A DNA stretch of 64,000 bases from Flavobacterium zhairuonense (GCF_004352915.1 NZ_SJSY01000070.1:124001-188000), one strand, 5' to 3'. Counted from the first letter of the stretch, positions 25,393 through 34,605 are shown. Notes: generated by a model from the letters alone, not told the origin. A program made the numbers and translations.

Positions 25393-26811
25393 ATGAAAAA
25401 TCATATAACCAAAATCGTGGTCTTCGCCATTCTGATCACGACTTTAATATCCTGTAAGGTATCAAAGGATATTGAAACACCAAAAGATGCATTTCCTGAG
25501 AATTTCAGGAATGCAGCTGTTTCAAAAGATACAACCAGTATTGGCGATTTGGAATGGAAAAATTTCTATACCGAAAAAGATATTGTACAATTGATTGACA
25601 GCGCCATTGCAAGAAACAACGATTTACAGATTGCTACTAAAAATATCGAAATTGCACAATACCGTTTTACCCAGTCAAAATGGGGAAATATTCCTCAGAT
25701 TAACTTAGCTGTAAATGCAAGTTCCAGCAATCCGTCAGACAATAGTTTTACTGGGATGAATTTGAATCAAGCCTTGGGTGCAAAACATATTGATGATTTC
25801 TCTGCAGGAGCAACGCTTTCTTGGGAAGCTGATATTTGGGGAAAAATCAAAAACCAGAAAAAAGGAGCTTTTGCAGCGTATCTTCAATCTGAAGAAGTGA
25901 AAAAAGCTTTGCAGACTAATATTGTTGCCAATGTTTCAAGAGGATATTACAATCTTTTGATGTTGGATGCTCAGCTTGATATTGCAAGACAAAATGTAAA
26001 ATTGAACGATAGTACGACCAATATCATCAAATTAAAATACGATGCTGGACAAACTACTTCATTGGCCATTCAACAATCGGAAGCACAAAAATTAAATTCG
26101 GAGCAACTGATTCCTTTATTGGAACAAAATATTGCCATTCAAGAAAATGCATTGAGTGTTTTGACGGGTTCCTTTCCTTCATCAAAACAAAGAACAGCTT
26201 TATTAAATTCAGTTGCTATTCAAAACAATAATGCTGTGGGAATTCCTGCTTCATTAGTAAGCAGAAGACCAGATGTTAAAAGCGCTGAATTGGCTTTAAA
26301 AATTGCAAATGCAAACGTTGGAATCACAAAAGCCGATTTATATCCGACATTGAGAATTACTGCTCAAGGTGGCGTAAACTCTTTTGAAACTAGCACTTGG
26401 TTCAATATTCCGGCTTCTCTTTTTGGAACGGTTGCTGGAGGTTTGACGCAGCCATTATTAAACAATAAAAGACTAAAAACACAATACAATATTGCTGTCG
26501 CAGAAAGAGAAAAAGCAGTTATCAATTTCAGACAATCGGTTTTGATTGCGGTAAGTGAAGTTGCTGATGCTTTGGTTGTAACCGAGAAATTACAACAGCA
26601 AGAAACTTTCCTTCAGCAAAAAGTAAAAACGTTGCAACAAGCTATTAAAAATGCTAATCTGCTTTTCAAAAACGGAATGGCAGAATATCTTGAAGTTTTA
26701 ACTGCGCAAGCGAATTTACTACAAAGCGAATTAGAATTAGCAGACATAAAAAGACAACAATTAACAGCCAATACTGAATTGTATCGCGCACTCGGAGGTG
26801 GCTGGAAATAA
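25393..26811 (+). CDS. NodT-type outer-membrane efflux lipoprotein
   Basis: This 472-residue channel has a lipobox (ILITTLISC, C21), the lipid-anchored NodT/OprM form. OEP features include WKNFYTEKDIVQLIDSAIAR, LSWEADIWGKIKNQKKGAFA, ASLVSRRPDVKSAELALKIA and long coiled helices in each half. It completes the tripartite pump encoded from 20742. It is separated from the pump gene by the micro-ORF and repeat copy 3. A strong terminator follows. Confidence 0.92.
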   Translation: MKNHITKIVVFAILITTLISCKVSKDIETPKDAFPENFRNAAVSKDTTSIGDLEWKNFYTEKDIVQLIDSAIARNNDLQIATKNIEIAQYRFTQSKWGNIPQINLAVNASSSNPSDNSFTGMNLNQALGAKHIDDFSAGATLSWEADIWGKIKNQKKGAFAAYLQSEEVKKALQTNIVANVSRGYYNLLMLDAQLDIARQNVKLNDSTTNIIKLKYDAGQTTSLAIQQSEAQKLNSEQLIPLLEQNIAIQENALSVLTGSFPSSKQRTALLNSVAIQNNNAVGIPASLVSRRPDVKSAELALKIANANVGITKADLYPTLRITAQGGVNSFETSTWFNIPASLFGTVAGGLTQPLLNNKRLKTQYNIAVAEREKAVINFRQSVLIAVSEVADALVVTEKLQQQETFLQQKVKTLQQAIKNANLLFKNGMAEYLEVLTAQANLLQSELELADIKRQQLTANTELYRALGGGWK

Positions 26812-26848
26812 TACCCATACCCGTTAATTATTTATTTTTTGAGATGAA

Positions 26849-26888
26849 AACGCTATGAGACTTTTTGGTTTCATGGCGTTTTTTTTTA
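26849..26888 (+). terminator. Intrinsic terminator of efflux operon 2
   Basis: A 13-bp stem (AACGCTATGAGAC / GTTTCATGGCGTT, two G-T pairs) with a 6-nt loop is followed by at least seven T residues, 37 nt after the stop codon. Confidence 0.9.
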
Positions 26889-26892
26889 TCCA

Positions 26893-26978
26893 GCCACGAA
26901 TTACACTAATTTTCACTAATTTGTTTTTATTCAAAATATTTATAGAAATAATTCGTGAAAATTCGTGAAATTCGTGGC
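26893..26978. repeat. Imperfect inverted-repeat element
   Basis: 29-nt arms starting GCCACGAATTACACTAATTT and ending AAATTCGTGAAATTCGTGGC pair at 26 positions around a 28-nt AT-rich centre. It lies directly upstream of the Crp/Fnr gene; likely a dispersed intergenic palindrome. Confidence 0.75.
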
Positions 26979-26995
26979 AATAAAACTCAAAAAAA

Positions 26996-27601
26996 ATGAC
27001 TTTCAATAAAGACACATACCTCAACAATCTAAAACGATATTTCGAAAGTTATGCTCCAATTTCTGAAAAATCATGGAAATTGATTGAAAACCTGACGCAT
27101 TTTCAGACCATCAAAAAAGGAGAAATATTGCTAGAAAATGGGGAAATCTGCAAAAATCTTTATTTTATTGCAAAAGGAATTCTGCGAACTTTTATTACAG
27201 ACGAACAAGGAAATTTCTATAACAAAAACCTTTTTCTCGAAAACAAACTTGCCTGCTCTAAAGTGTCATCAATACTGCAAACTCCTTCCAGCTTTACGAT
27301 CGAAGCTTTGGAAGATTGTATTTTAATCGCTCTTGATTACAAGAAATATACGCAGTTGATTAACGAAAATGATGACCTCAAAACCTTCTATATTGCCTAT
27401 TTGGAAAAAAACTGGATTATTGAAAAAGAACAAAGAGAGGTTGCTCTGGTTATGCAAAATGCAACGGAAAGATATTTAGACTTTTTAGAGAAAAATCCAA
27501 ATATTGCAGATCGAATTCCATTATTGCATATTGCCTCGCATTTAGGCATTACACCAACTCAGTTAAGTCGAATTCGAAAAAATCTTGAAAAAGTTTCATA
27601 A
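26996..27601 (+). CDS. Crp/Fnr-family regulator
   Basis: This 201-residue protein has a cyclic-nucleotide-binding-type beta-roll (about 25-125: FQTIKKGEILLENGEICKNL, YFIAKGILRTFITDEQGNFY) and a short C-terminal HTH (IPLLHIASHLGITPTQLSRI). No FNR-type cysteine ligands are present. The cAMP-contact Glu/Arg pair is not evident, so the effector is unknown, as for most Bacteroidota members. The following genes through 30734 may include targets. Confidence 0.88.
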   Translation: MTFNKDTYLNNLKRYFESYAPISEKSWKLIENLTHFQTIKKGEILLENGEICKNLYFIAKGILRTFITDEQGNFYNKNLFLENKLACSKVSSILQTPSSFTIEALEDCILIALDYKKYTQLINENDDLKTFYIAYLEKNWIIEKEQREVALVMQNATERYLDFLEKNPNIADRIPLLHIASHLGITPTQLSRIRKNLEKVS

Positions 27602-27638
27602 ATCAACATATGTAAAGGCTTTCCTTAAATTGCTCATT

Positions 27639-27646
27639 TATCTTTG
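27639..27646 (+). promoter_or_regulatory. Candidate -7 box for the GNAT gene
   Basis: TATCTTTG matches TAnnTTTG and lies 26 nt before the ATG at 27673. The -33 element is not clear. Confidence 0.5.
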
Positions 27647-27672
27647 TTTTATAATTAAAATTCGACATTAAA

Positions 27673-28404
27673 ATGAACACTATAAACCTCATTAAAGATA
27701 ATATTGACAATCTTACCACGCTTTGGAAAACTGTTGCAACTCCTCTCCTTTCTTATCATAAAAACGATCCATTTCAATTCAGCCAAATAAAAAACTCAGG
27801 CTGGCCAAACCGATTATGGTTTCGCGAAGATATCACTGAAGAAAATCTTCCACAAATTTTTGAAATTATAGACAAGAATCCCGGTTTGATCATTCCGTAT
27901 TGGGATATTTTTGGAAGCAATTCAAATGAAATCCTCGAGAAAAACAGATTTCAAAAACGAATTCAATTGGTAGCAATGGCATTGAAATTGGGTGAAAAAT
28001 TTCAACTTGAAAACACTCTTACTTTCAAACGAGTTTTGAATGAAGAAGATGCCAAAACTTGGTCAGATATTTATCCGTTGTCTTTTAGTTATGTAGTCAG
28101 CAAAGAAACACTGGTTCATAATTATGAAAACAGTAAATTTTATCTGGTATATTTTGACGACAAGCCAATTGGAACACTAAATCTCTTTCAAACTGGAAAC
28201 ACTATGGGAATTCATGGCGTGGGCGTAATTCCTGAAATGCGAAAAAGAGGTTTTGCCGAGGAAATCATGAAATTCACCATCAATGAAGCTATTGAAGCAG
28301 ATTGTGAATATGCACAACTGCAAGCCTCTGCCTTAGGAAAAGGTATTTATACCAGATTAGGTTTTGAGGATTTGTTTACGATTACGAATTACCAGTTAGC
28401 GTAA
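27673..28404 (+). CDS. GNAT-family N-acetyltransferase
   Basis: This 243-residue protein has the GNAT fold in its C-terminal half. The acetyl-CoA-binding motif A reads MGIHGVGVIPEMRKRGFAEE (about 176-195), and ASALGKGIYTRLGFED forms motif B. The N-terminal half (residues 1-115) has no recognised domain and may be a degenerate GNAT copy. The acceptor substrate cannot be predicted. Confidence 0.85.
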   Translation: MNTINLIKDNIDNLTTLWKTVATPLLSYHKNDPFQFSQIKNSGWPNRLWFREDITEENLPQIFEIIDKNPGLIIPYWDIFGSNSNEILEKNRFQKRIQLVAMALKLGEKFQLENTLTFKRVLNEEDAKTWSDIYPLSFSYVVSKETLVHNYENSKFYLVYFDDKPIGTLNLFQTGNTMGIHGVGVIPEMRKRGFAEEIMKFTINEAIEADCEYAQLQASALGKGIYTRLGFEDLFTITNYQLA

Positions 28405-28436
28405 ATTTCGGTCGCAATAAATTTACTAATTGAATC

Positions 28437-28509
28437 TCTCGCAAAGTCGCGAAGTCGCAAAGAAAAGAAACTTAAAAAGTGAGCTTTGCGACTTCGCGAC
28501 TTTGCGAGA
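28437..28509. repeat. Perfect 26-bp inverted repeat
   Basis: Arms of 26 nt, starting TCTCGCAAAGTCGCGAAGTC, are exact inverses around a 21-nt centre. A single arm of the same family lies at 7980-8005. It could form a strong hairpin in RNA after the GNAT gene and might act as a terminator or mRNA 3' end, though no T-run follows. Confidence 0.88.
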
Positions 28510-28601
28510 ACTATTTTCAATCTAAAATCAAAAATCAAGAAATGTCCCAAATGCCCCTAAAATAGTCGGAAATACGTATTTAAATAAAAAAGTAAGAATA
28601 T

Positions 28602-28609
28602 TACATTTG
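28602..28609 (+). promoter_or_regulatory. Candidate -7 box for the DoxX-like gene
   Basis: TACATTTG matches TAnnTTTG, 37 nt before the ATG at 28647. No clear -33 TTG is seen. Confidence 0.45.
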
Positions 28610-28646
28610 TAATACATTAACTGATAACTATTTTAAAAAAAAAAAC

Positions 28647-29027
28647 ATGAAAAAAGCAAAAATTATTTTTTGGACAACAACAATTCTAATTTTCTTATTT
28701 GAAGGCGTTATGCCAGCGCTGACTTCTCAAACAGAATTAGCTAAAGAAGGAATCAGACATTTAGGTTATCCAGAGTATTTTGGAAATGCCTTGGTCGTTT
28801 TCAAAGTATTAGGAGTTTTGGCCTTAGTGATTCCGCAAGTTCCTAAAAATGTAAAAGAATGGGCTTATGCCGGATTCGGATTTGATTTCATATTTGCTTC
28901 AATTAGTCATTTTGCAGTTGACGGAATGAATTTTCAAAGTTTTTTCCCATTGATTATCTTACTGATTTTAGCTACTTCATATATCTATTATCACAAAATC
29001 GAGCGCTATAAAAATATAGCCTTATAA
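28647..29027 (+). CDS. DoxX-like membrane protein
   Basis: This 126-residue protein has four predicted TM segments and the DoxX-like (DoxX_2) pattern: GVMPALTSQTELAKEGIRHL, GYPEYFGNALVVFKVLGVLA, KEWAYAGFGFDFIFASISHF. Inner-membrane protein of unknown activity. A short ORF begins 12 bp after the stop and is likely cotranscribed. Confidence 0.85.
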   Translation: MKKAKIIFWTTTILIFLFEGVMPALTSQTELAKEGIRHLGYPEYFGNALVVFKVLGVLALVIPQVPKNVKEWAYAGFGFDFIFASISHFAVDGMNFQSFFPLIILLILATSYIYYHKIERYKNIAL

Positions 29028-29039
29028 CCTTTTGGCGTG

Positions 29040-29249
29040 ATGATCGAGGTTTTCAAAACAAATGTTCAAGAAGTCGAACAATCCAATTTGATTGTTGGGA
29101 AGCTTCTTGAGCATTTTCCAAACAGCATTATCAATTTTGACCTTGAAGACTGCGATAAAATTCTCCGTATTCATGCATCTTCAATTTGTAATACTAGTGT
29201 AATTGAACTTGTAAATTCATGTGGCTATTCTTGCGAGGCACTTTTATAA
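29040..29249 (+). CDS. Small protein, HMA-like ferredoxin fold suspected
   Basis: This 69-residue protein has alternating strands and helices (MIEVFKTNVQEVEQSNLIVG, IINFDLEDCDKILRIHASSI, NTSVIELVNSCGYSCEALL). The pattern resembles a heavy-metal-associated beta-alpha-beta fold without the N-terminal CxxC. A GTG at 29037 directly precedes the chosen ATG. It follows the DoxX-like gene by 12 bp and probably belongs to the same transcript. Function unknown; C-terminal Cys pair (CGYSC) is notable. Confidence 0.65.
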   Translation: MIEVFKTNVQEVEQSNLIVGKLLEHFPNSIINFDLEDCDKILRIHASSICNTSVIELVNSCGYSCEALL

Positions 29250-29326
29250 ATTCACAATTAACTGATTTACAAATTATTAAAAATAAAGTTGTAATTTTAG
29301 AATACTGAATTTTAAATTACAGAAAA

Positions 29327-29701
29327 ATGAATATTCCAGCAGAACATCAAACGATAATGCCGTATCTGATTTTACAAGGAGCTTCAAAATTCATCGATTT
29401 TACAAAAAAAGTTTTTGGAGCAACTGAAACCAATACAAAATCACTGCGCGGAGACGGAACCATTATGCATGCCGAAATCACTTTGAACGGAAGCACTATA
29501 ATGATTACCGATGAAATAACAGATTGGGCTAAACAAACCGCAAACTTATTTGTTTATGTTCCAAATGCTGATGAAACCTATCAAAAAGCGTTAGAAAATG
29601 GCGCCAGTTCTCTAATGGAATTAAGCGATCAAGATTATGGTCGAACTTGTGGCATAACAGATCCTTTTGGAAATGTCTGGTGGATTACATCAGTAGATTG
29701 A
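29327..29701 (+). CDS. VOC-superfamily (PhnB/glyoxalase-like) protein
   Basis: This 124-residue protein has the two beta-alpha-beta-beta-beta modules of the vicinal-oxygen-chelate fold: MPYLILQGASKFIDFTKKVF, MHAEITLNGSTIMITDEI and YGRTCGITDPFGNVWWITS. The PhnB-like group includes uncharacterised and antibiotic-resistance-like members. Reaction not predictable. DinB gene follows after 21 bp. Confidence 0.85.
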   Translation: MNIPAEHQTIMPYLILQGASKFIDFTKKVFGATETNTKSLRGDGTIMHAEITLNGSTIMITDEITDWAKQTANLFVYVPNADETYQKALENGASSLMELSDQDYGRTCGITDPFGNVWWITSVD

Positions 29702-29722
29702 TCAACTTTTAAAATCAATACT

Positions 29723-30232
29723 ATGAAAACCGAAGTCAAAAAAAATATTGTTGAAACTTTCAAAAAATTAAATAAAACCCTTGATTCTTTTTCGGAAGAA
29801 GAATTAAATACAGTTCCGTATAAAAACAGCTGGACAGCAGGACAAACTGCACAGCACATCATTTTGGCCTGTTCAGGCTATCCCGAATTATTTGCAGGAA
29901 AAACTGAAAAAACAATCCGAAAATATCAAGAATTTGTTCCGCAACTGGAAGGCATTTTTTTAAATTTTAGCGTAAAAATGAATTCCCCAGAATTCTTAAA
30001 ACCTGAAAACAAGGAGTATAACAAAAATTCGTTAACTTTAGCACTTCAGAATATCGAATCGGATTTGCTTACGGCAACTGAAAATTATGACCTGACACTA
30101 ACCTGTCAGGATTTTCAAGTTCCGGGTTTTGATAAATTCACCATTTTTGAGTGGATCAATTTTGCTCTCGTTCACACTCAAAGACATACACATCAACTAA
30201 ATTCAATTTACAAAATGCTGACCAAAATATAA
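29723..30232 (+). CDS. DinB-superfamily protein
   Basis: This 169-residue four-helix-bundle protein has the DinB three-His metal pattern: WTAGQTAQHIILACSGYPEL supplies the first His, and ALVHTQRHTHQLNSIYKML supplies the C-terminal HxxxH. Family knowledge: DinB/YfiT proteins bind a divalent metal and include thiol-dependent transferases, but most are uncharacterised. It is 21 bp after the VOC gene. Confidence 0.85.
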   Translation: MKTEVKKNIVETFKKLNKTLDSFSEEELNTVPYKNSWTAGQTAQHIILACSGYPELFAGKTEKTIRKYQEFVPQLEGIFLNFSVKMNSPEFLKPENKEYNKNSLTLALQNIESDLLTATENYDLTLTCQDFQVPGFDKFTIFEWINFALVHTQRHTHQLNSIYKMLTKI

Positions 30233-30266
30233 TTTTAAGCTTCAAATCAACCAAAAACAAATCTAT

Positions 30267-30734
30267 ATGAAATCAAAAAGTGGGGCCCTTTTTATTACAG
30301 GATTAATTGCCGGAACTCTTGACCTTGTTGCAGCAATCACAATTTATGCAGGAATTCTCAACAAAACCACAGGAATTAAAATTTTACAATCTATTGCAAG
30401 TGGCATATTTAAAAAAGAAGCCTATTCTGGAGGTTCGCAAATGGCATTGTACGGTTTATTATTGCATTATTTTATAGCTTTTACCTTTACTTGGTTTTAT
30501 TTTACTATCTATCCTTATTTTTCCTTTTTGAAAAAAAACACACTAATATCCGGAATTGTTTACGGCATATTTGTTTGGATTATAATGAATCTTGTAGTCC
30601 TTCCGGTTGTATTTCCGGTTTTGCCAGAAAAACATTTAGATTTTCCTTTATTCTTATCTATGATAATTTTGATATGTTGCATCGGGATTCCAATAGCCTT
30701 CCTTCACAAAAAATATTTAACATTGCGACAATAA
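30267..30734 (+). CDS. Four-TM membrane protein of unknown function
   Basis: This 155-residue protein has four hydrophobic segments (about 8-28, 58-80, 90-113, 127-147). It begins SGALFITGLIAGTLDLVAAI, a pattern seen in YagU/DUF1440-like inner-membrane proteins, but I am not sure of the family. It is probably last in the DoxX-VOC-DinB group; a terminator follows. Confidence 0.7.
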   Translation: MKSKSGALFITGLIAGTLDLVAAITIYAGILNKTTGIKILQSIASGIFKKEAYSGGSQMALYGLLLHYFIAFTFTWFYFTIYPYFSFLKKNTLISGIVYGIFVWIIMNLVVLPVVFPVLPEKHLDFPLFLSMIILICCIGIPIAFLHKKYLTLRQ

Positions 30735-30753
30735 CTAAAAAATAACAAAAACA

Positions 30754-30792
30754 AAAAAAGCGAAACCAAATAAATTTTAGTTTCGCTTTTTT
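30754..30792. terminator. Bidirectional intrinsic terminator
   Basis: AAAAAAGCGAAAC (30754-30766) pairs with GTTTCGCTTTTTT (30780-30792). It has A and T runs on the outer sides and separates the convergent membrane-protein and DUF1328 genes. Confidence 0.85.
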
Positions 30793-30809
30793 GTTTTGAA
30801 GAGCATTTC

Positions 30810-30977
30810 TTAACGCACCACTTTTATCTTTCCAATTATTACTGTTATAAAAGTTAAAATTAAAAATACAACGAAAAAAGCCTTTCCAATAAAAGAGGGA
30901 TCATTTCCAATTTCTCCAAAACCAAGAATCCCAGCTAGAATGGCTAGAACAATAAAAGTAATAGTCCAATGTGTCAT
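30810..30977 (-). CDS. DUF1328 small membrane protein (YtjA-like)
   Basis: This 55-residue protein starts MTHWTITFIVLAILAGILGF and continues GEIGNDPSFIGKAFFVVFLI then LTFITVIIGK, with two TM segments. The WTITFIVLAILAGILGFG pattern is the DUF1328 signature. Family knowledge: these small inner-membrane proteins are often stress-induced and have no known reaction. It converges on the gene ending at 30734, with a shared terminator between. Confidence 0.85.
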   Translation of the reverse strand: MTHWTITFIVLAILAGILGFGEIGNDPSFIGKAFFVVFLILTFITVIIGKIKVVR

Positions 30978-31235
30978 ACTGTTCTTTTTTATTGTTAATA
31001 AAATTTAATAGGGTTTTAACCTTGCCAAATTTCGTTTTCTGGTGTAAAGTTAATTACCTCTAAAAATTATTTTTATAACACAATAGATTACAAATGAACC
31101 TTCCTATGTTAAATTTAAAATTCATTTTTCACTCTTACAAAATTCCCATGCCAATGCTATTGAGTTAATTTTTTGATCGATTGGATTAATAGCCGCTTCA
31201 TTCCTAAAGTAATTTTAGATAAAATTTTTAGCATT

Positions 31236-32315
31236 ATGGAAATAGCGACAGCTCAAGATATAACAGCCACAAAACATGGAATCATTTTAGAAAAAACAGA
31301 GCGTACCTTTGAAGAATTAGGTGTTTTAAACCCTGCAATTTATCAAGACGGAAATACGATCCATATGTTTTACAGAGCTGCAAAAAGAGGAAATTTTTCA
31401 ACTATTGGATATTGCAGATTTGAAGGACCTAAGACACTAGTCGAACGACGAACTGAACCTATTTTTGTTCCAGAATATATTTATGAAATTCATGGTGTCG
31501 AAGATCCGAGAATTGTAAAAATTGACGATACGTTTTATATGACGTATGTTACATACGATGGAATAAATGCTTGTGGTGCATTGGCAACATCAAAAGATTT
31601 GATTTCTTTTAAAAAAAAGGGCATCATTACTCCCAAATTTATTTTAAACGAATTTACTAACCTGATTAGAAAGCACTTACAAAACACTAGTATTGCAAGG
31701 ATATTGGCTTTCAACACCGAAAGAAATTATCCTTTGTCGGAAACTATTAAAGAAAATTTATTCGTTTGGGATAAAAATGTAGTTCTTTTTCCTAAAAAAA
31801 TTGACGGAAAATTCATAGCTTTACACAGATTGTTTCCTTCAATTCAGATTTTCTCTTTTGAAAAAAAAAGCGACTTAACAGTTGAATTCTGGAAAGAATA
31901 CATCAAAAACTTACCAGACCATATTATTCTGGAACCAAAATTTGACCACGAAACCAGTCATATTGGTCCAGGCGCCCCGCCAATTGAAACGAAAGATGGA
32001 TGGCTGCTGATTTATCATGCAGCTGAAAGACGAGAAAAAGGTTTGGTATATCATGCCTGCGCCGCTTTATTGGATTTACACAATCCTGCAAAGGTGCTGT
32101 CAAGACTAACAAAACCTATTATTACGCCTTCTGAACATTATGAACGACATGGTTATGTCAATTATGTGGTTTTCCCTACCGGAACAGCCATTTTTGATAG
32201 CCAACTCTATATTTATTATGGTGCCGCCGATGACAAAATTGCGGTGGCCTCACTGAACTTGAACGACTTATTAACTGAATTAAAACAGAATCCCCATGAA
32301 GACGATAGCAAATAA
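31236..32315 (+). CDS. GH130-type glycosidase/phosphorylase-related protein
   Basis: This 359-residue five-bladed propeller protein shows LNPAIYQDGNTIHMFYRAAK, YEIHGVEDPRIVKIDDTFYM (with the Asp position used as general acid in GH130), HIGPGAPPIETKDGWLLIYH and SEHYERHGYVNYVVFPTG. GH130 members act on beta-mannosides by phosphorolysis or hydrolysis. The frame is open from TTG 31173, but ATG 31236 begins at the usual distance before the first blade. It overlaps the glycosyltransferase gene by 20 bp, so the two products probably act on the same glycan. Confidence 0.85.
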   Translation: MEIATAQDITATKHGIILEKTERTFEELGVLNPAIYQDGNTIHMFYRAAKRGNFSTIGYCRFEGPKTLVERRTEPIFVPEYIYEIHGVEDPRIVKIDDTFYMTYVTYDGINACGALATSKDLISFKKKGIITPKFILNEFTNLIRKHLQNTSIARILAFNTERNYPLSETIKENLFVWDKNVVLFPKKIDGKFIALHRLFPSIQIFSFEKKSDLTVEFWKEYIKNLPDHIILEPKFDHETSHIGPGAPPIETKDGWLLIYHAAERREKGLVYHACAALLDLHNPAKVLSRLTKPIITPSEHYERHGYVNYVVFPTGTAIFDSQLYIYYGAADDKIAVASLNLNDLLTELKQNPHEDDSK

Positions 32316-34566
32316 ATCGAAAATAGTTTTTCTTTCCACGTTTCCTCCAACACAATGCGGAATAGCAACTTATACACAAGATACCATTAAAGGAATTACC
32401 AATGTTTTTGGCAAATCAATTACTTGTGAAATTTGCGAATTGGTTGACAAACCCAAAGAAAATCCATCTCAAGCCTATACTTTGAATACTAAAAATAGAG
32501 AAGAATATGCTCAAGTAGCGGAGGAAATCAACAAGGATCAAAATGTAAAATTGGTTCATATTCAGCATGAATTTGGTTTATTTGGTGGAAATTATGGAGA
32601 TCATTTGCTTGATTTTTTAAATGCAATAAAAAAACCTGTCACCTTTACTTTTCACAGTGTTATTCCAAATCCAAATAATGAACTCAAAACATTTGTAAAA
32701 TTGCTTTTAAAATACAGCAATTCGGTTTTTGTGATGACAAATAAATCAAAAGAAATTTTGATGAACGATTACGGTATCAAAGAAGAAATAATCACCACAA
32801 TGCATCACGGAACGCATATAGTGGTTTATGAAACGCCTCATTTGGCAAAAGCAAAATACAATATTCAAGACCGATTGGTATTATCGACTTTCGGCCTTTT
32901 AGGAGAAGGAAAAAATATTGAAACTGGTTTGCATGCTTTAGCAAAAATCATTGAAAAAGAGCCTAATGTTCTGTATTTAATAATCGGAAGAACACATCCA
33001 AATTTAATTGTTGATGGCGTTGACGCTTACCGTGACAAATTAGAATCAATTGTCAAAGAATTGAACTTGGAAAACAATGTTCAATTTATAAATGAATATT
33101 TGGATACAAATGAACTTTTGGATTATTTAAAAGCAACTGATATTTATTTATTTACCTCAAAAGACCCGAATCAAGCCGTGAGCGGCACTTTCTCTTATGC
33201 AATGAGTTGCGCTTGCCCAATGGTAGCGTCAAAAATTCCGCATACACTAGAAGTATTAACGCCTGAATTAGGAATTTTAGTCGATATTGGAAATGTAGAT
33301 CAATTTGCTGAAGCGACTTTAAAATTAATCGCCAATGAAGATTTACGCCACGAAATGGGAATTCAGGCTTTTTCAAAAACCAGGGCTTTTTCTTGGGAAA
33401 ATTGTGCAATTACACACATGAATACATATAAAAAACTGTTTCAAAATGCAGCAGAAATCAAATTCAGTTATCCTGATATTCAATTAAAACACATCAAAAA
33501 ATTGACTACAGATTTGGGTATTATCCAATTCAGTAAAATCTCTATTCCTGATCTAGAATCGGGTTATACTTTAGACGATAATGCGCGTGCTTTGATTACT
33601 TTTTGCATGCATTATCAATTGACGCAAGACAAAGCAGATTTGCCATACATTCTAATTTATTTGGATTTTATTGAAAGATGCCAAAAACCAAACGGTAGTT
33701 TTATCAATTATGTCGATCAAGAAAATCGCGAACATATAGAGCAAAATGCCGAAGTTAATCTAGAAGATTCAAATGCAAGAGCGATTTGGGCTTTAGGAAT
33801 TGTAATTTCAAATAAGGGTATTCTCCCTGAAAATATTTCTAAAAAAGCAGAAAAATGTTTGTTGAATTCCTTAAAATGGGCCGAAAATATTCAGTCGCCT
33901 CGTTCAATAGGTTTTGCAACAAAAGGATTGTATCACTATCATAATGCTGTTCCTAATTTATATGTGGCAGCTATCATAAATAAATTAAATACAAAACTGC
34001 TCGCCAATTATGAAGATCACGCCTCTGAAAATTGGCATTGGTTTGAAAACTATTTGACTTACGCAAACGGAATTCTACCAGAGTCGATGCTTTATGCGTA
34101 TCTAATTACCAACAAGCCCGTTTACAAAAAAGTAGCCATGGATTCCTTAGATTTTTTAATGTCTAAAATGTTTGTCGACAAAGAGTTTAAAGTAATTTCG
34201 AATCAAGGCTGGCTTCAAAAAAATGCGGTTCCGAGACAATATGGAGAACAGCCAATTGATGTTTCTTACACCATTCAGACCTTAAATGCTTTTTACAATG
34301 CATTTCAAATTCCAGAATACAAGCACAAAATGAAAGCAGCTTTTAATTGGTTTTTAGGAAAAAATCATTTGGGCCAAATCATGTACAATCCAATAAGCGG
34401 TGGCGGTTACGACGGACTCGAAAAAGAAAATGTAAATCTCAACCAAGGTGCAGAATCAACAATTTGCTTTTTGACAGCACGTTTGTTAATGGAGAATTTT
34501 GTTCATTCAGAATCTAAAGTTATTCCACTAATGAAAACCCGTCGCGGCATCGCAATAAATTCTTAA
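32296..34566 (+). CDS. GT4 glycosyltransferase fused to an alpha/alpha-barrel domain
   Basis: This is a 756-residue two-domain protein. Residues 1-385 are a GT-B/GT4 glycosyltransferase (SKIVFLSTFPPTQCGIATYT, LVHIQHEFGLFGGNYGDHLL, LLGEGKNIETGLHALAKIIE, QAVSGTFSYAMSCACPMVAS). Residues 400-740 are helical repeats typical of an (alpha/alpha) toroid (DSNARAIWALGIVISNKGIL, YGEQPIDVSYTIQTLNAFYN, LNQGAESTICFLTARLLMEN), as in some glycoside epimerases or hydrolases. The start overlaps GH130 by 20 bp. The pair may build and trim a mannoside; inference. A terminator follows at 34606. Confidence 0.85.
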   Translation: MKTIANKSKIVFLSTFPPTQCGIATYTQDTIKGITNVFGKSITCEICELVDKPKENPSQAYTLNTKNREEYAQVAEEINKDQNVKLVHIQHEFGLFGGNYGDHLLDFLNAIKKPVTFTFHSVIPNPNNELKTFVKLLLKYSNSVFVMTNKSKEILMNDYGIKEEIITTMHHGTHIVVYETPHLAKAKYNIQDRLVLSTFGLLGEGKNIETGLHALAKIIEKEPNVLYLIIGRTHPNLIVDGVDAYRDKLESIVKELNLENNVQFINEYLDTNELLDYLKATDIYLFTSKDPNQAVSGTFSYAMSCACPMVASKIPHTLEVLTPELGILVDIGNVDQFAEATLKLIANEDLRHEMGIQAFSKTRAFSWENCAITHMNTYKKLFQNAAEIKFSYPDIQLKHIKKLTTDLGIIQFSKISIPDLESGYTLDDNARALITFCMHYQLTQDKADLPYILIYLDFIERCQKPNGSFINYVDQENREHIEQNAEVNLEDSNARAIWALGIVISNKGILPENISKKAEKCLLNSLKWAENIQSPRSIGFATKGLYHYHNAVPNLYVAAIINKLNTKLLANYEDHASENWHWFENYLTYANGILPESMLYAYLITNKPVYKKVAMDSLDFLMSKMFVDKEFKVISNQGWLQKNAVPRQYGEQPIDVSYTIQTLNAFYNAFQIPEYKHKMKAAFNWFLGKNHLGQIMYNPISGGGYDGLEKENVNLNQGAESTICFLTARLLMENFVHSESKVIPLMKTRRGIAINS

Positions 34567-34605
34567 ATTTGCAACACAGCTGACCAAAATTTAATTAAAC
34601 CCTTG

